Program-made: the position numbers and the translations under genes
Notes under the pieces: generated by a model
The model's database searches: none
What the model was told of the DNA's origin: nothing
Seen by the model: the letters and a program-made list of their open reading frames with translations, nothing else
In this document: positions 54,799 through 64,000 of the stretch, one piece after another
How positions within the stretch are numbered: the stretch's first letter is position 1
Layout of the letters: every line of letters begins with the position of its first letter
NCBI RefSeq assembly: GCF_036850765.1
Contig: NC_089495.1
Location: 193,767,847 to 193,831,846, forward strand
Source: Saccopteryx bilineata
Lineage: Eukaryota; Chordata; Mammalia; Chiroptera; Emballonuridae
Length of the DNA: 64,000 bases
Direction of reading: 5' to 3'

Positions 54799-55890
54799 CT
54801 GCGATGAAAAGAGAGGAAGAGAATGGAGACAAATGGACTCGCTTGCATCTGACTTAACGTCTGCAGAAATCAATTCCCTGGAGGAAGAAGACGTCTTGAA
54901 AAACATTATCTTTAAGTTATAAACCATGAGACTCATGATGAGTCCTCGTGTCCCCATCCAACCTCAGCTGTGTAAAGAGTGTGCTGATGGCTCCTCTCAA
55001 CCCAACAGATGCCAGAACTAAGATGCCTGTGCTTGCCTTCCACATAAAAGCTCAAAATAGAAGTTCAGTCCAAAACAGCAATAAAAATCATAGCACTCAT
55101 CTGATAAAATGAAATATTACCATTTTACATTCACGGCTCACCGTAAGTCCAACGACTTCTGACCATTTCTGTTTTTAGCAAACCATTCCTGGTGGTGAAC
55201 TCTAAATAACATACTTAGACCTTTGTTTATTGATGTGCCAACTTTAGATGATATCTTCTGACTTGGCAATCTGAAAGATTTCCGTTTAGCTCATGGTAAT
55301 CTCCACTTTCCTCCAGAGCTTTATATTTTTCAGATATACGAATCCCTCTTTCTCATTCCATTGGCTTTGGATATTTGGATTAGCTTGGCTAAAATAGTAA
55401 ACCCAATCTGGAATATATAGATAGCGAGTCCCTACTCTCTTCCCTACCTCTTCCCATTCTAATATTTATCAACTTTAGCCTTACTTCTGCATTGTCAATG
55501 TGGATAAACTGGTTTGTGCATTTGGTTTTATAACTACAGTATACTTTTGTGTTTTGTCTATATGTTGCTTTTAAAAGTTGGTAACCACTTATATCTTGTG
55601 ATGACTGTTCACTACAGAGCCAAGTAATGTGCTAGAATTTCAGTTTCTTCTCTATGTCCACTGTCCTAATGCCAGAGCCACTTTCGGAGACTGTTCCGAC
55701 CATCAAGGTCATACATATAGTATTCTTTCTTGCTCTCCATCCGAATAAAATCATGCCACAGCTCAGTCTGTCCCCATAGGAATCATAATCATGCCCATTA
55801 AGTATAACTTTTTGTTTTTGCTGCAGTTTACTAATTGCTTTTATTGTTTTCAATAATGTACCCTCATTAGAATCTCAAATTCAGCCACAG
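54799..55890. other. EYA2 intron, AT-rich, nothing certain
   Basis: No gene or confident repeat. AT content rises to the right, where degraded L1 begins. Confidence 0.4.
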
Positions 55891-56700
55891 CCTCTGTATC
55901 AAAGATGTCCATCCTTTGTGAGAGAATGCTCCAGTAAGGTCCGGATCATCTTTAGGCTTGCTGCATAACTAGCACTCTGAGATGTCCCTTTACTGTTATT
56001 TCTGGGTCAGATCCACTGTTTCCTGGATTCTGAACTTCCCTCTTTCTTGGTTTTCTCCCTTGTTTTGCTTGAGTACATCCTTAAGTTTCTTCTTCTGAAA
56101 GGGTGCCTGGAAAATAATCTTCCAGAGTTCTTGCATATCTGGTGATATTTTTATTTTGCTCTATGGTTCCTGTGGGTACAGAATTCTAATTGAAAAATAA
56201 TGTCCTTTAGATTTTGGAAGAATTCCTCCATTATCTTGTTGTGTTCAGCATGACTGATGAGTAGTCTGATGCTCCCCTGGTCCTCAGTCCTTAGTAGGTT
56301 TTACTTTTCTTCTCTCTAAATGTTTTTTAGGATCTTTTCTTTATACTTGGTATCCTCAAAATTCCATAAGGATATATTTAGGTGTGGTCTTTCTATCATT
56401 TACTCTGTTCACATTTTTATTAATTTCCTCCCATCTTTTCTGCTATTCTCTCTTTCTGGAATTTTCAATTGTCAAATTAGACATACTGAAGTTGATATTG
56501 CTTATCTTTAAAAAAAGAAAGTATTTTTTATAATATTCTCTTTTTTGTTCTATGTTCTGATAGATTTCTTAAACTTTCTTTTCCAACTCTTTTATTAAAC
56601 TTTTGATTCTTGCTGTCATTTAAAAACTTACATTTACCCTTTCTTTGTGTCTGAATGTTCCTTTCTCAATAGCCTTCACTTAATTTAAAATACAAGATCT
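55891..56700 (-). repeat. old L1M-type fragment
   Basis: AATTCTAATTGAAAAATAAT, ATTATCTTGTTGTGTTCAGC then ATGACTGATGAGTAGTCTGA and CTTGGTATCCTCAAAATTCC, with TTCTCTCTTTCTGGAATTTT, are the antisense landmarks of an ancient L1 3' region. It is split on the right by the SINE at 56703. Confidence 0.65.
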
Positions 56701-56702
56701 TG

Positions 56703-56917
56703 GCCTTGGCCAGATGGCTCAGTGGATAGAGTGTTGTCCCTGTGTGCTGGGGTCATGGGTTTGATCCCCAGTCAGGGCACATATGAGAAGCAATCAATGA
56801 GTGAACAACTAAGTGGAAGAACAGATCGATGCTTCTCTCTCTCTCCCTTCCTTCTGCACTCCCTTCCTCTCTCTATCTCTCAAATCAATGGGGAAAAAAA
56901 GAAAAAAAAAAAGGATG
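56703..56917 (+). mobile_element. tRNA-derived SINE (short Ves-like type)
   Basis: CCTTGGCCAGATGGCTCAGT then GGATAGAGTGTTG, GGGTTTGATCCCCAGTCAGG, CACATATGAGAAGCAATCAA and a CT block, with CTCTCAAATCAATGGGGAAA and A-tail. The target duplication CAAGATCTTG lies at 56693-56702 and 56918-56927. Confidence 0.93.
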
Positions 56918-56927
56918 CAAGATCTTG

Positions 56928-57935
56928 AATCTTTATAAGAAAACCAATCAGAATTTTTAAAAGTTTTGTTTCTTAAATTAACTTTTTTTTAACACTCATC
57001 TTTATTTATTTATCTTGGACCTTATTTTTCATACTGGTTTACCTAATTTTTCCGGGGATCATTATTTTAAGAACAAAAGGCCTAATGATCAGTTATATAG
57101 CTGGTCTGAGGTAGGGGAAGTGGGGGGCTGGGGCGGACAAGTGCACCTACATAGCCTGCCATCGTGACCGAGCCACCATTAAATCTCTCCGGAGCGCGCA
57201 GTGGCGGTGTTTACCATTAGCATGTGCCACACCTTTAACAATGAAGAGGAGGGTGGTCATTAGAATGAGAAAGGCCAGTTAGTGCAGGACTCTTCACACA
57301 ATTAGAAGACCTGAGTATTATTTTGTGAATTTTCTGGTCATTATATATATATTTACGTATATGTCTAAGCTAGTCCATCATAGTAAGTATAGCTCCTACT
57401 TTGGGTCATGGTAAAAAAAAATGTTTTAAAACCACTGTTTTTTTTTTTTGAGGAGGGCTTTTGGGGTTGTAAGTATGCTAAGTCCAAATTTTTCTGCATT
57501 AATTTGGTTGGAGCAGTTAAACTTAGAAATTTTAGTATGAGAATTAAAAAAAAAAATCAGCAAATATTTTCGAATTTAGAGTAGGTTCAATTCATTCGCC
57601 CGGTACCTCCCCTGCGAAGACCTGTCCCTCTCCCTCACTTGCCTACCGACCACGCCGTCTCCCTGCGCTCGACCCTGAGCGGCTAAGTTCCCAGTAGCCA
57701 TGCTGCAGGTGAACCTCTTCCCTAGCCCACTGGGCTTTGGGCTCAGGGGGGGTCCCTATCCCCAGTTGGGTCAGAGGCCATTCCTTGGGAAATTAAAATT
57801 GGGGCCTAGAAGGAAACTGACTGTCTTTGGGTGACTGTTGGCGGCGGCTACACGTAGAGGACAGGGAGGGCCAGTCTGCAGAGAGAAAGAGAGAGGAACA
57901 AAGGGGTGAAAGGCAGAAAGAGAACACCTTGGCAG
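56928..57935. other. EYA2 intron, nothing recognised
   Basis: No gene or named repeat. A GC-richer patch at 57160-57250 (TCTCCGGAGCGCGCAGTGGC) stands out from AT-rich surroundings. Confidence 0.4.
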
Positions 57936-57939
57936 GACC

Positions 57940-58215
57940 TGGCTTCAGTCAGAAGCAGAGTGAGCCGTGGCCCCTAAACCTGTGCACAGGGGCACCAAAA
58001 AGGCAGAAGGGCTTGAAGGTTCTAGCACCTTTGCCCTGGCACGTGGGGAGAGACGGCGTAAGGACATCTCCTTGCCGCGTCTACCTGTGTTCCAGTATCC
58101 CGACACCCCACTGCACCCCAGTTCTCCGAGGATCCCTGGATCCTTAAAATAAATTCTGCTTTTTCACTTAAGCTAGCTCAGGTTGGTTTCTGGCACCTGC
58201 AGCTGGGGGATTTAA
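57940..58215 (+). repeat. probable LTR 3' end
   Basis: CTTAAAATAAATTCTGCTTT then TTCACTTAAGCTAGCTCAGG and TTGGTTTCTGGCACC, ending near AAACTAATACA, resemble the polyadenylation and end region of an old ERVL/MaLR LTR. Confidence 0.55.
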
Positions 58216-58945
58216 ACTAATACACACAATTTTCCTTCTCTCCACTTCTGTACATAATTTCTCTCTCATGGGCTTCGGTCATTAGCAAAACTGCCAAAGA
58301 CTTAAGAGGTGCGACCCGTGCAAACCCTCCCTGCTGACATTAAGCGCAGAAGTGAAACACAGCTCACACCTTCTCAGCCGATCTTGCCCATCGGTACTTA
58401 CTCTGGAATCCAGAAGCAGATGTTTCTAGAATAACATCACCCCATAATCCCTGACTTCCATGCCCCCTCCGCCTCCTTCTCAGTTTAACGGTAAAATGTC
58501 TCTCTACCCCCACCGTCCCCTACCAAGAGCAGAAACTAGGTGAGGTGACCGAATAATTGTTTTAAAATATTAAAGTATGTGTTGCTCTCCGTGATTTCTA
58601 CAGCTCTGCAGCTTCGAGCTGGTAGAAAATCCTCAGGAATCCGAGAGGTGCGGAAAGCAAGGACAACCTGACATCCATACATTTTCCTCTTGCCTTTTGC
58701 TGTAGGGTTGTGCAAAATCTCCTCGATTTTGGAAGGCGGGGCCTTTAAGAATTAAATGAAAAGAAGAACAAATCCTATGGGTTGAGAATAGTTCTGGGAG
58801 CAGTGGGAACACTTGCTCTGTGGCAGGTCCCCGGGGTGGTCAGCCCTCAGAGGAGGGTGACCAAATGTAGGGGACAAGTGTGATGTTACAAATATTTAAC
58901 ACTTAGGATGACTGGAAACAGACACTAGTTGCAAACAATCACTAC
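58216..58945. other. EYA2 intron, nothing recognised
   Basis: No gene or named repeat. Confidence 0.4.
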
Positions 58946-58950
58946 AGCCC

Positions 58951-59100
58951 TGAATACTGGCTAAGTGATACAGCCCCACTAGTGAATATTGGCTAACTAG
59001 TACTGCCTTACTACTTAACACTAGCTAACTGGCATAACCTTACTAGTGAATATTGGTTAACTAGTATAGTCCTACCAGTGAATACCGGCTAAGTATCAAG
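58951..59100. repeat. 32-bp minisatellite, about five diverged units
   Basis: Units of the form TGAATATTGGCTAACTAGTA then CAGCCTTACTAG start at 58951, 58983, 59015, 59047 and 59079: an exact 32-bp period without indels, although the copies differ by 15-30 percent. A further eroded unit may precede 58951. AACTAGT/CTAGCTAAC palindromic cores recur. Confidence 0.93.
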
Positions 59101-59149
59101 TGCTCCGGCAGTGAGCATTTGCTATTCGAGCCCCCAGCGTACAGCCCCT

Positions 59150-59485
59150 CCTGGTAAGAGCACCCCTCTTCCCTCTTCCTTTCCCATTGTGGGCTGTCTT
59201 GAATTGGTGGGATGTCAATCAGGAGCGAGCAGAAGCGCTAAGCCAGGCCAGTGGGATGCTGTCCCCTTGGAATTGAACACGGGCGAAATGGCACTAGAAT
59301 CAGGTAGTTGACTCTCCAGCGGGGGGCTGGCACCCTGAAGGTCCCCTGGATTCCTCAGCACAGCCGTTGTGACTATTCTTTCTAATCCTAATGTCATGCA
59401 GTCCTTCCAGTAAATTCTTTTTGACTTAAGTAACCAGAACTGGTTTCTGTTGCTTACAACCAAAGAATCGTAGTGACTACTCCGA
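59150..59485 (+). repeat. probable ERVL-type LTR 3' part
   Basis: TAATGTCATGCAGTCCTTCC then AGTAAATTCTTTTTGACTTA, AGTAACCAGAACTGGTTTCT and GTTGCTTACAACCAAAGAAT match the end of an old LTR class that ends GTTGCTTGCAACCAAAG. Family not assigned. Confidence 0.65.
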
Positions 59486-60180
59486 GGTTCTTGTCCTCAA
59501 CAATGATTTCTGTGCCTGATGTACGGCATGGAAACCCGAGAGAATGGCCGGACTTTCAGTAACCACTGCAGGTACCGACAGGGAGGAAGGTGGCAGTGAC
59601 CAAGCCATCTGGATATTAGAGGCTCTTGTTCTGTCTTCTGAGGTCACTTGAACCCAAGGTTCTCATACAATTCTGGGAGGAGACAGGCCCCAATACTAAG
59701 ATGACATTTCCTACTACCCGGATGGGGTGGGGACTCAGAGTCAAAATTACCTCGATTTTAAGAAAATAATGAAAACACTATTTCTTAGTTACTTCTGAAT
59801 TTGCGGGCTGAGCTTTGTGGCTGCTGCTTAGATTGGACAGGATTACGAATAGGGATGTGGCGATGATGCGTTTGGATTTCCCGGCACTGACACTGGCTTT
59901 GAAATACGACACACATGCCCACAGCACACTCAAGCCAACATGTGATGGCCTTTCCCAAAGCAGTACAGACTAGTGCACATGCCCGTTTTTCTCCCTTGAC
60001 AGATGACAGTTGCTTCTATCCGGTTTTTTTTTGTGTGTGTGTGTGTGGTTTGTTTTTTTTTGGCATCCATCTTGCCTCTGTACCCTCTCCCTCGCTCATG
60101 CTGTTGTTTGTTTTGGAAAATGGCAGTGCCTGACCAATAATCCTGCACTTGCTTTATTACAGTCAAGATTGGTGCGTCCC
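59486..60180. other. EYA2 intron with TG-rich tract
   Basis: A T/TG-rich tract lies at 60024-60061. Nothing else recognised. Confidence 0.45.
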
Positions 60181-60181
60181 T

Positions 60182-60359
60182 CAGACCAGCCGTCAGCCTG
60201 GGGAGCACACTGCAATCACCTGGAGAGCTTAAACATACCGATGCCTGGGACCCATCCTCGAGGAACCTGAGTGAATTGATCTGGGGTCCAGCTCGAGAGC
60301 AAAGACTTCTCAGAGCCCCCCAGCGGATTCTCCTGGGCAGCCCAGGCTGAGAACCACTG
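60182..60359 (+). repeat. MER5A-like hAT element
   Basis: CAATCACCTGGAGAGCTTAA, GATGCCTGGGACCCATCCTC and a right end GGCTGAGAACCACTG match MER5A. Confidence 0.88.
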
Positions 60360-60401
60360 CCCGAGGAGCTCGGAATCCTAGAAACCAGGCCCACTCATTG
60401 G

Positions 60402-60577
60402 AGCCAGACTCCTGTCTCCAGATAGATTAACACACCTAAATCACCTTAGAATCGCTAGGGGAGCTTACAGCACTTCCTGCGATGTCTAATTGATTACTCT
60501 GGGGTGGAGCCTGGGCATCTGTAGTTTAAAAAGCATCCCAGGTGATTCTAATGTGTAGCCAGGGTTAAGAACCACTC
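60402..60577 (+). repeat. MER5A-like hAT element
   Basis: AATCGCTAGGGGAGCTTACA, GGTGGAGCCTGGGCATCTGT and GCCAGGGTTAAGAACCACT match MER5A. Confidence 0.88.
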
Positions 60578-60628
60578 AAACCCAGCAGGGAAGGTCCACC
60601 ACCCACTGCCGTCTCTATCAGGGGCTCT

Positions 60629-60805
60629 GCCTGTGGTTCCCCAACCCAGCAGTATCAGCCGCATCTGGGAGCTTGTCGGTATACAAATTATCAGGCCCCG
60701 CCCCAAATATGCTGAATTGGAAACTCTGGGGGTGGGGCCGAGCAGACTGGGTTTTCATAAGGTCCTCAGATGATTCGGTGACTGCTTATGCTTGAGACCT
60801 TACTG
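60629..60805 (+). repeat. MER5-like hAT element
   Basis: CTGTGGTTCCCCAACCCAGC, GCATCTGGGAGCTTGTCGGT, CAGGCCCCGCCCCAAATATG and a right end TATGCTTGAGACC resemble a MER5A/MER5B member. It is the third of a row of three. Confidence 0.75.
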
Positions 60806-61034
60806 TTCGTTAGCATCTCCAGGGTCACTTTTCCTAGCCTGTCAATCAATAGAATACGGCCAACCTAATTCTTCCCTACTTTTCCTCTAGGGTGCTCTTT
60901 TCTCTGTGACTGTGCTTTGTGAACACAAAGGAGCATTCTCTTCCATGTACTTGGACAGGACTCTGTCCCCCACCCTCCTGTTCTGGTCACAGATGGAGAT
61001 TCCATTCACCACTGTCAGAGGCAGTTGGAGTTAC

Positions 61035-61177
61035 CTCGATCTCGTTGTCCCCTGCTGGGGAGGGGTCACTGCTCCGCTTAGACCGGCCTCGGAGCTTCCC
61101 GTCGGAGGCTCGGTGTGGTCTGTCTGTATCTCCTTCTTTTGCTGGCGTGGAAGGTCCATTGTGTGTGTTATATTCAC
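61035..61177 (-). CDS. EYA2: EYA2 coding exon, linker before the Eya domain
   Basis: A 143-bp exon: two bases completing a Gly, then 47 codons from [20 protein letters not shown] through [20 protein letters not shown] to AGDNEIE (about residues 222-268). It joins directly to [10 protein letters not shown] of the next exon. It holds the Pro/Ser/Thr-rich end of the transactivation region and the basic [12 protein letters not shown] linker, which is strongly conserved in vertebrate EYA proteins. The acceptor is CCACCAG/GTGAA and the donor is GAG/GTAACT. An ORF continues upstream of the acceptor, but that sequence is intron. The preceding exons are not in the remaining 2.8 kb of window. Confidence 0.96.
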
Positions 61178-61324
61178 CTGGTGGAGGAGAGGGAAGCTTT
61201 ACTGAGTATCTCTTCCCAGGAAATGTCATATCAGAACTGTCTAACGCCAAAGTGGTAGGTCCCAAAGGCAGCACTGAAGGCAAAGATCATTAGAGTCAAA
61301 ATTACTGTTGACAGTCCCTTAAAT

Positions 61325-61480
61325 TGCCCATTCATACTCATTCATTCATCCAACAAAAATTTACTGAGTAGTCATAGCTCCAGGTACTGGCTCCCATAGC
61401 ACCTAAATTCTAGAGAGAGCAGAGACATTACACAAACAGGTAAATATATAATGTGTCAAGTGGGGACATGAGTTATAGAG
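61325..61480 (-). repeat. L2 LINE 3' end
   Basis: CATTCATTCATCCAACAAAA then ATTTACTGAGTAG, CCAGGTACTGGCTCCCATAG and TAAATTCTAGAGAGAGCAGA are the antisense L2 end. Confidence 0.8.
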
Positions 61481-61528
61481 AATTAGTAAGTCGAATGGGG
61501 AAACAGAATGCTGGGAGGTGACTAATTT

Positions 61529-61719
61529 TTTTTTTAATTTTAAAAAATATTTTATTTATTGATTTTTAGAGAGAGGGGGGAGAGAGAGAGAAGGGGGAGG
61601 AGCAGGAAGCATCAACTACCATATGTGCCTTGACCAGGCAAGCCCAAGGTTTTGAACCGGCAACCTCAGTGTTCCAGGTCGACACTTTATCCCACTGTGC
61701 CACCACAGGTCAGGCCTGC
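61529..61719 (-). mobile_element. short tRNA-derived SINE (Ves-like, CCTGACCTG type)
   Basis: On the minus strand CCTGACCTGTGGTGGCACAG, GGTTCAAAACCTTGG, ATATGGTAGTTGATGCTTCC, a CT block and A-rich tail. The target duplication GAGGTGACTAATTT lies at 61515-61528 and 61720-61733. Confidence 0.95.
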
Positions 61720-61733
61720 GAGGTGACTAATTT

Positions 61734-62315
61734 ATATGGGGCTAGTCAGGGAAGGCTTCACAGATAAGGGGACATCTGAGCGGAAATATGAGTCAAGTGA
61801 GGGTGGGGCCATAGAGGGAGCTAATAGATGAATAGAGGAAGAAAATAAATATGTATATGCAGACGGGTCTCAAATTCTTCTACTATTGAGGTCCCTTTGG
61901 TGGGGTTAACGGGGGTGTTGGAGAATTCACTATGTTTTTGTCCCTTTGCAGTCTGCTCTATTCTCTAGTAAAGGGAAGTCCTTTTCATAGAGACTTGTCC
62001 ATTTGAAAATTAAATGAGATTATACCCTCGAGAGCATCCAGCCCAGGGCTGGCAATTAGCAGATGTCAACAAATGATTTGAATTGAGTCTGGCTCAACTA
62101 GACCCTCCTGAGAAGGTAGAGAGCAGAGGGCAGGCCCTGGCTGCTCCTCATCGAGATGGTGTCTTTGGACACAGGGTGTTGGGCGGCTGCCAAGTTCATG
62201 CTCTTGGGCAATTGGCTAAAGACCTCAAATAAATGAATAGCATCCTCCTGTATTGCCAGCACCCAAGTTGTATTGTTTTTCTTAAGCACATAAGTTTTAA
62301 ATACATGGTTTTTAA
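61734..62315. other. EYA2 intron, nothing recognised
   Basis: No gene or named repeat, apart from an L2-like trace near 61735-61830. Confidence 0.4.
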
Positions 62316-62319
62316 CATT

Positions 62320-62430
62320 AGACTTTATTATCTTTATTTCACCAATGAGGAAACCGAGGCTGAGCAAGATGTCGGAAGTCTGTGGTTACCCTGCACCTTA
62401 GTGGTAGAGCCAGAACTGAAATTTGGGCCT
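62320..62430 (-). repeat. MIR fragment
   Basis: TTATTTCACCAATGAGGAAA then CCGAGGCTGAGCAAGATG, with a following TAGTGGTAGAGCCAGAACTG, form the antisense MIR core. Confidence 0.8.
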
Positions 62431-63215
62431 GCCCTTGTCACCAGAACAACAGAACTGTAGACCAGCAAGCAGCCTTCGAGGACTCTCCATCCCGCTTTCT
62501 CATTGTACAGCTGCTTGTCTAGCTCCCAGATGGGCCCTGCGGACTCCTCCCCTCCTTCTGTAAGTGCCAGTGCTTGGCTCATCGGGGGGAAATGCTTTTG
62601 TCTAAAAACACTTGGCACTGGACTGAGTTTTTTCCTACCCTGGAAGGACTATTTCCCTCCAAAACCCAAAGGACTGAACTTTGTTTATTTAATATTTATA
62701 AAACTTCTTAGCAGACTGGGGAGACAGTGAGAAAAGACGTGATTTTGAGTTGTCAGGACCGCTGGGCTGTCTCCAGCTCCCATCGTTTTCAGGATGCAGC
62801 ACGAGAAAGTCCCACACATCGGTCTAGCAAAGTCTTTCTTCTGGAGGATGAGCAACAGGAAGTAAATATATTCACAGATGCTTAAGAGTCATGTAAATAA
62901 GGTTTATCGTTGGTAGTCCTAAGGATGGGAGCTTACAAAACCTTTGCAGACACCATTAAAATTCATGCAAATATTATTAAAAAGTGGGGGAAACACCAGC
63001 TACCTAGAAATGCCTAGATAAGGTATATGTAAAGTTAACTTATTAGAGGTGCCCCCCCCAAATGACAGCCCTTTGCCCAGCATTATACATTCTTGAGAAT
63101 GAAGGGTCAAAGTTCAAGGTCACAGTCATGTACATAGGCTAATCAATATATGTTAACTTCTCTTGGGAGTCATTTTACTTTTTTATTTCTACATTTTAAT
63201 GTTTTTACTTATTTA
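62431..63215. other. EYA2 intron, nothing recognised
   Basis: No gene or named repeat, and no upstream EYA2 exon. Confidence 0.45.
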
Positions 63216-63286
63216 ACAGCTTTGTTGAGGTGTAATTGACATAGAATAAACTATATATATTTAGAGCACACAATTTGACAACTTTT

Positions 63287-63667
63287 TTTTTTAGCGAGGG
63301 TAGAGACAGACAGGGACAGACAGACAGGAAGGGAGAGAGATGAGAAGCTCATAGTTGCGGCACCTTAGTTGTTCATTGATTGCTTTCTCTTAAGTGCCTT
63401 GACCGGGGGGCTCCAGCTGGGCCAGTGACCCCTTGCTCAAGCCAGTGTGGCCTTCGGGCTCAAGCCAGCAACCATGGGGTCATGTCTATGATCCCACGCT
63501 CAAGCTGGCGACTCTGTGCTCAAGCAGGTAAGCCTGCACTCAAGTTGGATGAGCTCACACTCAAGCCAGATGAGCCTGCACTCAAGCAGGTGACTTCGGG
63601 GTTTCAAACATGGGTTCTCAGCATCCCAGGTCAGTGCTATATCCACTGTGCCACTGCCTGGTCAGGC
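63287..63667 (-). mobile_element. CCTGACCAGG long-body SINE with expanded internal units
   Basis: Same family as 217 and 43695. The 16-bp duplication CAATTTGACAACTTTT lies at 63271-63286 and 63668-63683. CTCAAG recurs at 63436, 63459, 63499, 63519, 63539, 63560 and 63581, mostly 20-21 bp apart: more units than in the other two copies. Confidence 0.94.
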
Positions 63668-63850
63668 CAATTTGACAACTTTTGACATACATATAAAATC
63701 ATCACCACAGTCAAGATAATGAACAAATCCAGTACCTTCAAGAGTTTCCTTATAATCCCTTTGTAACCTCTCCCTCCTCCCCTCCCAGGCCACCACGGAT
63801 CTGTTTTTCAGTATAAATTAGTTTGCATTTTCTAGAGTTTTAAACAAATG

Positions 63851-63853
63851 GAT

Positions 63854-63940
<87 letters not shown>
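63851..63940. repeat. (CT)n(CA)n compound microsatellite
   Basis: A CT tract at about 63857-63892 passes directly into an uninterrupted CA tract at about 63895-63939. Likely polymorphic in length. Confidence 0.96.
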
Positions 63941-63942
<2 letters not shown>

Positions 63943-64000
63943 GTTTGGCTTCTTTCTTCCAGCGTAATTGTTTTGAGATTCAGTCCATGTTATGTATATT

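Larger units (their letters stand above)
63218..64000 (-). repeat. old L1M 3' region, split by a SINE
   Basis: Left of the SINE: TTGTTGAGGTGTAATTGACA then TAGAATAAACTATATATATT. Right of it: AAAATCATCACCACAGTCAA then GATAATGAACAAATCC and GATTCAGTCCATGTTATGTA. Both are antisense landmarks of one old L1; a CT/CA microsatellite (63851-63940) lies inside. Confidence 0.85.

Noticed and set aside
1..64000. CRISPR arrays, bacterial operons, phage or endogenous retroviral coding genes
   Set aside because: No regularly spaced repeats with unique spacers, no prokaryotic gene layout, and only LTR-like fragments without viral genes were seen.

Overview
The window looks like a piece of a mammalian, almost certainly bat, nuclear chromosome. 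Coding sequence is confined to short exons with GT-AG junctions. The rest is intron filled with old mammalian repeats (MIR, L2, L1M, MER5/MER20-type, MaLR-like LTRs) and with many tRNA-derived SINEs whose heads begin GCCCTGGCCGGTTGGCTCAG or CCTGACCAGG/CCTGACCTG. Those SINEs, together with young hAT and Tc1/mariner-type DNA transposons, fit bats; which bat family cannot be settled from the sequence alone.

One protein-coding gene is supported: EYA2 (eyes absent homolog 2) on the minus strand, running right to left. Eight consecutive coding exons were found: 61177-61035, 54798-54715, 31042-30953, 16859-16801, 12012-11852, 7963-7849, 6904-6783 and 6071-5971. Their phases join without a break into 291 residues, matching residues about 222-512 of the 538-residue human protein. 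They cover the linker after the Pro/Ser/Thr-rich N-terminal region and almost all of the Eya domain, a HAD-type tyrosine phosphatase that also binds SIX proteins. The catalytic aspartates (DLDET), the TTT motif, the Lys of GKES and the GDG motif are all present. The terminal coding exon (about 26 residues) and the N-terminal exons lie outside the window. The introns from right to left are about 6.2, 23.7, 14.1, 4.8, 3.9, 0.94 and 0.71 kb.

Other genic remains are one decayed processed pseudogene of RPSA (ribosomal protein SA / laminin receptor) at about 13455-14380, and the N-terminal piece of a mariner-type transposase inside a 583-bp internally deleted element at 39517-40099.

The introns are a well-preserved record of transposition. 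Many insertions keep exact target-site duplications, and several are nested: an old L1 split by a hAT element that was itself split by a SINE (46930-48738), a SINE split by a hAT element (31611-32131), a MIR split by a SINE (about 24780-25160), and a MIR-like fragment split by the mariner (about 39420-40110). There are also two tandem repeats of exact period (35 bp at 1196, 32 bp at 58951). I see no operon, CRISPR array, phage, viral gene, toxin system or functional RNA gene, and no clearly undescribed biological system. The points most worth a second look are the transposon structures and one weak EYA2 splice donor.
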